From Symbiodinium natans (lineage: Eukaryota; Sar; Dinophyceae; Suessiales; Symbiodiniaceae): a stretch of 64,000 bases of DNA. The notes beneath the pieces are model-generated. The model was given only the letters and a program-made list of their open reading frames with translations, was not told the origin of the DNA and made no database searches. This document shows, in pieces, positions 56,904 through 64,000 of this stretch; position 1 is the first letter of the stretch; every line of letters begins with the position of its first letter. A program made the position numbers and the translations under genes. The stretch is from NCBI GenBank assembly GCA_905221605.1, contig CAJNDS010002374.1, forward strand, positions 126,001 to 190,000, written 5' to 3'.

Positions 56904-57700
56904 TTGGCTTCTGAGTGCTTTGCTGCCGAGGAGCCTTCCACTTTCTTGTGCCAGGCCGGCCAGGCCGGCCAGGCCGGCCTGGCTGGCCAGCTCTCCCAGC
57001 TCTGCTTGCAAGGGGCTGGTCCCCATTTCTGTCCAGGGGGCAATCCCAATGCATCCTCAAGGGGGGAATCCCTGTTCCAGGCGGCACCCTTCTCCCTCTT
57101 CCTGGCCGTCCTACGCCTGCAGGAGATGGGCTTCATCTGCGTGGCCTTACATGGTTTGGTCCTGGGTGGCGGCCTGGCCATGGCTTTGCTGTCGGATCTG
57201 CGCATCCTTGACCATGCCACATCCCTCTCGCTTGGAAATTTGTCTCGTGGGATGGTCCCATGCATGCTCCTGTCCTGCCATTTTGTCTGACGCTGTCTGA
57301 TGCTATGGACCTGTACCTCACCGACGATGCCTGCACCCCAGCACGCTGGGCGGCTCTGGTGCCGGATCCTGTTGCACCCTCTGCGAACGAAGCACGGGTG
57401 CAAGCTTGGGAGCACTTGAAGCATCGGGCCCTGGCCCGTGCCCATCTTGCACGGGTGCCCGCTCCCTTTGCAGCGCGCTTCGCGGAGGAGGCAGTGGCCT
57501 TGCACCTGAGCCTGCGATGCGAGACAAGCCAGCGCAAGCTCAGCACGCCGTCCTCTCCAGTCCCTCCAGTCCCTCCAGTCCCTCCGGCCTCTCTGGCCCC
57601 TGCGGCCTCTGTGACCCCTCCTCCGGTCATCTCTCCGGCTGCTCTGGGCGCTCCGGCCGCTCTGGCCGCTCTAGCCGCCCCTTCCGCTTGCCCGCTTGAC
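56904..57700 (+). CDS. Crotonase-fold (ECH) domain, PKS type, copy B, frame broken
   Basis: Tandem paralogue of the ECH at 55.1-55.75 kb. From about 56,990 it reads LQGAGPHFCPGGN (57,009-57,044), ALHGLVLGGGLAMALLSDLR (57,144-57,203) and LGNLSRGMVPCMLLS (57,233-57,278), then meets an in-frame stop at 57,288-57,290. The expected continuation lies in another frame from about 57,265: LSDAMDLYLTDDACTPARWA, matching AFYLEDCMLDAQ.. of copy A, then ARVPAPFAARFAEEAVALHL. No donor/acceptor pair of usable size fits between, so a one-base indel (mutation or sequencing error) is the simplest reading. A Pro/Val/Ala linker follows (SSPVPPVPPVPPASLAPAAS). The GGCCAGGCC repeat just upstream (56,950-56,990) encodes Gly-Gln-Ala and may be linker. 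Family role as for copy A. Confidence 0.78.
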
Positions 57701-59668
57701 TGCTGCAGACGATGTCCGGCGAGTGGCACAACCTCACGTGTCGTGGCCGCCAGACCCAGCAAAAACGCTTCCCCGAGGAAGCTGCACACATCAGAGCTGT
57801 CACAGCTTTGGCAGCCTTGGATCCCAGTCGTTGTGGCTTTGCGATCTCTGCTCCCCCTCTTACGCCGTTTAGGCCCGTGCCGCGGACGCACTTGAAGCGC
57901 CGCTTTTCAGTCACGATGCGTGCTCTCCGTGCTGTGGCAGCGAGATACCGGACAGACCACACCCGCTTGGATCCCAGGTATCTCCTATCTCTCATGGGGC
58001 GCCGCCAGTGCCGCCACAGTCTCGGCCATGCGGCCATGCAGCCATGCCACTGAGATCTGTTCCAGAGTGTTCTCCGGCTCTTTCATGAGGTGTCACCACC
58101 ATCTCGGCCACGCAGCTGTGCTTAGAGGGTGTGTTGCAGCATCGTGTTTGCGGGCAGTTTTTGGCTGTTCCGGACACTTGCCCAAAGGCACCACGGTCAC
58201 CTGCCTGCTGTGACAGGAGCTTTGAAAGACACTTGGACATCTTGGACTTCAAAAATAAAGCCAACGAAGCTCTGCAAAACACCCGTTGAAACTTTAGCAA
58301 CAAGTGAATCCTTGACAGAGATTTGCACAGAGTCCAAGCTCAGCGTGCCGTTTACCACCCTCTTACCTTTGCTCGTGTGACGGCGCCAGCATAGGCCGTG
58401 TGCCACAGCGTCCTTGTGTGTGACACGAGTTGAACCCGAGACCCATTGAGATGCATGTGTTGCCACCGCTTCATTGGGCCTTGAAAGCGAGCAAGATGGT
58501 AGCAAAAAGCAGGCTCGTGTGAGAGCAGCGGGCGACACATGAACTGAGTTCGAATCCCCCCAAGTCTCCATGCACCCCGTCCTGACTAGAGTGCGCAAGG
58601 TGGCGGCAGGATGCAGGTCGTGGACGCTGTGGGCCCCTGCGTGGGCGATGTTGAGCAGTCATCACGTTGCTCACTCGCCGGACTGCATGCATCTATCAGA
58701 TTTTTTTTTAGCATTTGTGCATTGCTGAGGGCGGCAGTCTTTTCAAGCCCAAGTGTGAGAAGTGTCTGCAAAGTACTCTTTTTATGTGCCCCGTCAAAAT
58801 GAAATTGTCTGGACACTTCAGGCAGAAAGAAGAGAAAGAAGGGGTGGCCTGGCGGCCTCTGACCCGGCTCTCACAGAGGCCCCCTTCGCTCTAATTCTTC
58901 GTGCAGCTCCTCAAAAGCTCCTTCCTCCGTGGAAGAGAGAAACGGCTTAGAGCACTTTGAGGACTCCAAGGCGCTCGCAAGGGCATGGCTGAGCGCAAGC
59001 TGAGCCATAGCCTTAGATCTTCTGAAGGTTGGCGGCCGAGGCCCTCGCTTTTCTCAAAAGTTCTCTAAAGTTGAAAAAATGGTGTGAAGTTTTGTTCTTT
59101 TCTCCAACTTTCCCGTTAACCAAAAGGACTTCTAAGCCAGAAAAGGACCCCCCAAAGCTATTCACCCCAACCGCCGCAAGCACCCGACATCTTAAGTGGC
59201 CTTAAGGCCGGCTCATTGACTTTGCTTGGGGGTCGCTCTTCTCAGCGCCTAGGCTAGCGGCTATAACATGCGCCTACAAGTTGCTAAGTCTTGGACTTCT
59301 GCCTGGCGATAGCAGCCTCTAGCTCTGGAGCCATCACGGCTGAACAATGCACACCTTGCAAGCTGAGCAAAGGTGAGGCGATCTCTTGCCGCGCCGTTCC
59401 GCGCCGTGCCGTGCCGTGCCGCGCCTTGCCGCGCCTTGCCGCGAGTGTGGGTACAGAGTCAAAAGTGCAGCGAAGGCCAGGCTGTGTTCCACAGTGTCCC
59501 ACTGTGTTCCTCAGGCGCAGAGTGAGGTACGGGTGGCACTGCAACCGGGCCCCGGCTGCGTGCCCAGTTATATGTGGTATGTGTTGAGATGGGAATGGCT
59601 TGGCTACCCCATATGCCTTCTCAATGTATGCGAAAAGCTGCAGAGGCGGACTCGCTTGCGGGAACTGC

Positions 59669-59735
59669 ATGCTCAGGCTGCTCAGGCTGCTCAGGCTGCT
59701 CAGGCTGCTCAGGCTGCTCAGGCTGCTCAGGCTGC
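59669..59735 (+). repeat. 9-bp minisatellite GCTCAGGCT
   Basis: Seven perfect tandem copies of CTCAGGCTG. In one plus frame it reads Ala-Gln-Ala; no coding support. Confidence 0.97.
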
Positions 59736-60479
59736 ACGTGCCCAGGCACCAAAGATGCCAGCTTTCCGCCCCTAACCTCGCCTGCAGCAACGATGCACCT
59801 TCTGCGCACCTGCAGTCCACACTTTTTCACCCCCTGTTTGCCAGTCCTCCTCATCTTATCAAACCGAAGACACCGAAGGCAGTAAGACTTGGATAGAAGG
59901 TCTGCCTGCAGCTGACCTGCGCTTCAAGTCCGGGTCCTTTCCGGCTTTTTTGAAGAAAGTGGCCAAGTGAGCATCTTTGTTGTGCAGCAGGCAGGCAGCA
60001 GGCAACAAGAAACAAGAGGAAACTGAGGAGCTGAAAACAGTGATGATCTGCGGCCTGCGGAGCCTGCGCCATCTGCGGCATCCGAGGACCTTCGCATGAC
60101 CCTCCTTTTTGACCTCGAAGGGGTCCTCGAAGCAACCATGCGGGCTCACTGGAGCGGAGCCGTCTCGGACTCAGGACTCGGCTAGGCGTAAGACCGATTC
60201 CCAGAGTCCCAGAGCAGTTTTGACCGCAAACACTTCGATTGGACGCCGTGGACGCTGTGTCGAAGGAAGCGCTATGAGAAGGCGCGGGTGTCCAGCACTG
60301 GTCTTTGCGTTCTCTCTAGGCACTTGGAGAGGTGGGGAGTGGAGTCAGAGAAAGAAAGAAGACAGAGAGAGAGAAAGAGAGAGACAGAGAGAGCGAAAGC
60401 CTGCTGGTGGAATATCGAGTATACACGTCACCCCACTTTTTGTGTGTCACATCGCTTCAGTTTCGCTTCACAAGGGCGT

Positions 60480-60880
60480 GCTGAGCGCGTGGGGGGTAGG
60501 GTGAAAGAAGGAAAGGAAGAGAAGGGAAGGAAAGGAAAGGTAGGGAAGGGAAGGAAAGGGAAGGAAAGGAAAGGAGGGAAGACGTGGGAAGACGTGGGTT
60601 GGAGAGACCACCCGCACCCAACACGGGGGGGTTGTCACTCGGATGCCGTGGCCGGGGTCTCCCTATGGGGGGCCTCTTCGAAGTAGAAGAAGCAGAAGAA
60701 GACAGACGGAGGAAGAGGAAGAGGAAGAGGAAGAGGAAGAGGAAGAGGAAGAGGAAAAGGAAGAGGAAGAGGAAGAGGAAGAGGAAGGGGAAGGGGAAGA
60801 GGAAGAGGAAGAGGAGGAAGAGGAAGCAGAAGCAGAAGCAGAAGCAGAAGCAGAAGCAGCAGCAGCAGCAGCAGCAGAAG
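60480..60880 (+). repeat. Polypurine tracts: GGAAGGAAA, then GAGGAA and GCAGAA
   Basis: 60,500-60,595 is a run of GGAAAGGAAGGG-like words, and 60,710-60,830 consists of about 19 copies of GAGGAA followed by GCAGAA and CAG units to 60,878. Nearly all plus-strand bases are purines. Acidic (Glu) or basic (Arg/Lys) readings are compositional. Confidence 0.95.
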
Positions 60881-61357
60881 ACCAAGAAGGAGATGCAGAG
60901 AGTGAGAGAGAGAGCCAGACAAGAAGGAACCCGGGGCTGGCAGCGCAAGAGCAAGAGCGAGAACACGAAAGAGACCCAGAAGCCTCGGTTGTTTGCAGGT
61001 GCAGCTGCGTAGTTGAGCCGCCAGCGAGGACATGTGCATGCCGCTACCATGCACGGAATGTGTTACTTTCTTTGCCCATGTCCACCAACGGGCTGGTGCC
61101 TTGCCGGCCTCTTCGGCCTCTTCGGCCTCTTCGGCCTCGCTGGCCGTGTCGCCGTCGAGCTGGCCGCCGCCCCGAAGCGGTGCCCGCGACAACAGTGCCG
61201 GTGTCGGCGACGCCGTCGGCGCCGTCGGCCGTGGTGGCATTCAGTGGCGGGCTGCGAGTGGGCAATAACGCGACTTGGGCGGCCACGGCCTGAGTGAAGT
61301 GAAGGCAAACTGAAGGTTTGCATGTCTTTGCATCCCTTCCCATCCATCCGAGTACGT

Positions 61358-61453
61358 TTTTCACATGTTTTCGCATGTTTTCGCATGTTTTCGAGTACGT
61401 TTTTCACATGTTTTCGCATGTTTTCGCATGTTTTCGCATGTTTTCGCATGTTT
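61358..61453 (+). repeat. 10-bp minisatellite CATGTTTTCG
   Basis: Eight copies of CATGTTTTCG, twice interrupted by AGTACGTTTTTCA, so a higher-order unit of about 40 bp (AGTACGTTTTTCACATG plus 2-5 copies) is visible. Confidence 0.93.
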
Positions 61454-61961
61454 GCAACCCCGAGGCCCTGGCCAGGACCTGGAGTGGAGAGGTCCTTGGG
61501 GTGGAACTGGTTAGCCAGGCGCTGCAGTGCATACGCGCATACTGTAGACAGCTCTTAGCACAGCTTGTCGCTTGACAGGTGCAGCAGGCAGGTTTCACAT
61601 CTTTGGGACAGCTTGCTTTACTGGCGCCGTGTCGTTCCGTGGACCCCGGCTCAGTCATTCAGCATGGTGTATGTTGCATGTCAACACGCTTCAATCTGAT
61701 CGAACGAGTCTTGGCTGTGCATCTGTGCTGTGCCGATCCGCACTTGACTACCACATTTGTTTTTGACAGACGTCAAAACTAGGCGTCTGCCAAGTCAGCC
61801 CAGTCTTGTGAGTAAATTGCAAGCGCTGGGCGGCGCAACGTGGGGTGTGGCGCGCGCAGCGGCCCCGCCAGGGCTTCAGGGTTTCTGGGGGGGGTGCCAG
61901 GAAGGGGGATCCCAGACGGGAGGTGGGGGGGGACGGAGACCAGAAGGCGACAAGAGGAGAC

Positions 61962-62010
61962 CAGAAGGAGACTGGAAGGAGACCGGAAGGAGACCGGAAG
62001 GAGACCGGAT
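61962..62010 (+). repeat. 11-bp minisatellite GACCGGAAGGA
   Basis: Four tandem copies of GACCGGAAGGA (first copy GACTGGAAGGA), preceded by decayed GACCAGAAGG words from 61,938. Confidence 0.9.
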
Positions 62011-64000
62011 CCTGGTCTGCTTGTTCTGGATGCCTCTCGACCAGAAGCCGAGCCGAGCCAATGCCGAAGGTCTTTTTGCAAAAGTCAGTTTCTCTCGTTT
62101 TCACGAGAGCTTTCAGATTCCCTCCTGTTGCTTCGAAAGTTCCGAGGTCCTTGGCTGGAGCTTGGGAGCGCGAGCAGCCGGCCTCACAGAAGTCGCATAA
62201 TCGAAATCTGTGTGAACTGCGTGTGGAACTGTGGAACCCTTCTGAAGCTTCTGAGCTGAGGCCACATTGCTGGCCTCGCTGATGGAGCGAATGGGTTTGG
62301 AGATCGAAGCCCTCGTTGCTTTGGATGTCTTGGGCTCAACTTGTGTGAGAGCGTGCGAGCGACGAAGCGCAACGCTTGGTCTCTTTTGAGGATCGCCGCA
62401 AGCTGCCCTTCGCCGGAGCTCTCGCCCCGATTCCTGAAGGCCGCTTCAACCGCCGAAGCTGGCAGAGGAGCACTTAAGCTCCAGAAAACGTGGAAGTAGG
62501 CGTCGATTGGACAGGAATTGAATATCACTCTGTCAGCATATTAACTCCCAATTTTTCAGGCCACCGGTTGTGAGGCTTTGAAGTATGTACCGGGAAGGAA
62601 ATCTTCAGCGCATTTGCGCACTTACCCTGTCTTACACTTTCCGAAGATGGTCACACATACCGCACGGTACCTTCAGAGATGTTGGCAGTGCTTGAGGGCA
62701 ACGGTCATCGGTCTCACGCGCTTCTCAGAACTGCGGCATGTTGATCGCATGCATCGCATCCTGCTGCTCAGGCGGACCCATGGCATGTACGGTGGCTACA
62801 GTAAACATGCTCTCGGCCGCCGAGGCTGTCAGTGCCTCAGCAATGAGCCTGTAGCCGTCCATGGATGCAAGAGACGGCACACTGCCCCTTCACTGCAAGG
62901 ATCTGCAAGGCATCACACGCCCTCTTGACCCACCCAACTCTCTGCATCACGTGTGTCTCACGAAGTACTGTTCACAGGTCACCATAGTTGTTAGCTTGTG
63001 CAGGTGCCTTGCTTTCGCGGCACTGCCCTCTGCCTCTGCCCGAGTCACTCAAGCTCACGTGTCTGTGATCATGGCTCGACCCCATCGCAAAAGCCGCAGG
63101 TTAGACCTGACGTGCCGTCTGCGTGTTCCCTAGCCATGGATGCGACTGCTAGCAGCATGCTTCCGTGACCATCTGCTATCGCATACTTAGGTCTCCCTTG
63201 AAGATCAACCGCGTCGACTGGTCCCTCTCCTTTCAGGATGCGAGGGTTGCTGGGCCTCTGGTTTGTCTTGCTCAGTTTGCACCGCATGGAAGGATGACCA
63301 AAGCCTCGAGCCGCGTCGGCCCCTCTATTGCCTGCGCGTCCACAGATCTGGCTTGGAGGAAGTGGGCCATTTTGACGTAGGCACGCGGCACGTAGAGTCC
63401 ACGTCGTAGCATGGACTATCTGAGAAGCAAACCGACACTTCGCTGCAGGCGTGGCATGTGCTTGGGACGTGACGCAGAGAATCCAACGCCTTTGTGAGGG
63501 CGCCTTCAGAACAAAAGAACGGGATTTGATTTGATTGGAACAGGCTGGGAGAGCACTGTGGACATCCTCATGACCGACTCATGACCCACATGACTTCAAT
63601 ACTTTGCGCATCCTTGGGTCCCTTCACATGATGCCGCGTTGGCTCAGAGGGAGGGACGATTTTGCTTCAGTCTCCACATGGCCTACGGAAAAGCCGGGTG
63701 CCTAGACGGCGGCTGCATGAGACTTGGGTGAGTTTGGCGCTTCCACGGTGCTCTGCAAGGACGTCTGAAGGCAAGATGTATGGGCCCATGCAAATGCCGA
63801 TCTGCAAGGGACAGCTGGGTGTAGGGGTGGAGAATGGTGGAGAGAGTGTTCCCAGCTTTGGTGAGTGCTCTAAGCTTGCTGGGTAGTTGCCACCGTTTTC
63901 TGAGTCGCGCAGGACCTCGAGCCTCCGAGGAGCCAAGCAGGGAGCACCGGGTGAGCACCTTCCCTTTTTTCCCCCCCTCCCCGCTCTCTTTATCCCGCCT

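Larger units (their letters stand above)
57900..64000. other. No gene recognised; minisatellites and purine tracts
   Basis: Weak plus-strand candidates only: 57,885-58,050 (LKRRFSVTMRALRAVAARYR) and 61,463-61,570 (LARTWSGEVLGVELVSQALQ). Long open frames at 60.5-61.2 kb come from the GAGGAA tract. From 62.0 to 64.0 kb I see nothing that holds up on either strand. The region would follow ECH-B and could contain introns of the same gene. Confidence 0.35.

Noticed and set aside
58540-58575. tRNA-like B box (AGTTCGAATCC)
   Set aside because: The T-arm stem does not pair and no A box or acceptor stem fits around it.
60584-61293. Glu-rich, Arg/Lys-rich or Leu-rich proteins
   Set aside because: Compositional reading of the GAGGAA tract; all phases are open.

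Overview
The window looks like nuclear DNA of a dinoflagellate, most like the Symbiodiniaceae. Reasons: genes are cut into many short exons; most intron 5' ends that I could place by frame-preserving homology are GC, with some GA and few GT; intron borders carry short direct repeats; degenerate TTTAGGG-type (CCCTAAA) telomere-like words recur; and there are type-I polyketide-synthase (PKS) pieces beside many 8-11 bp minisatellites. No bacterial operon, rRNA, tRNA or CRISPR array was found. The species is inference.

Layout. 1-14.8 kb: no gene recognised; degenerate telomere-like words, minisatellites and a ~130-250 bp direct duplication. 14.8-22.7 kb: minus-strand exons of one unrecognised multi-exon gene with two alpha/beta-hydrolase-like segments and several apparent frame breaks. 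22.7-25.1 kb: unresolved, with weak plus-strand coding candidates. 25.1-26.9 kb: C-terminal part of a non-LTR retrotransposon polyprotein (zinc knuckle plus intact RNase H) on the minus strand, cut off 5' at a GTCAC satellite. 26.9-33.4 kb: a large inverted repeat (arms ~1.06 and ~1.31 kb, about 98% alike by eye) around a ~4.1 kb loop with an unrecognised plus-strand multi-exon gene. 33.4-34.8 kb: further GTGAC/GTCAC satellites alternating with two copies of a ~300 bp unit. 34.8-35.2 kb: one minus-strand exon candidate. 37.5-58 kb: a plus-strand lipid/polyketide region with two PKS-type enoyl reductases (ER1, intron-poor; ER2, at least 13 introns), a DGAT2-family acyltransferase wholly inside a 3.5 kb intron of ER2, and two tandem crotonase-fold (ECH) domains with a Pro/Ala-rich linker. 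58-64 kb: no gene recognised; purine tracts and minisatellites.

How the genes may work together. ER domains reduce enoyl thioesters with NADPH, and PKS-type ECH domains dehydrate or decarboxylate acyl thioesters. In bacterial beta-branching cassettes an ECH is often paired with an ER, so two ER plus two ECH on one strand fits part of a modular PKS or a cassette serving one. No ketosynthase, acyltransferase, ketoreductase, carrier-protein or thioesterase motif was seen, so a full synthase is not shown. DGAT2 makes triacylglycerol; its nesting inside the ER2 gene is the most unusual feature here. Exon borders in the PKS/DGAT2 part come from comparing ER1 with ER2 and with family motifs; transcript data would be needed to confirm them.
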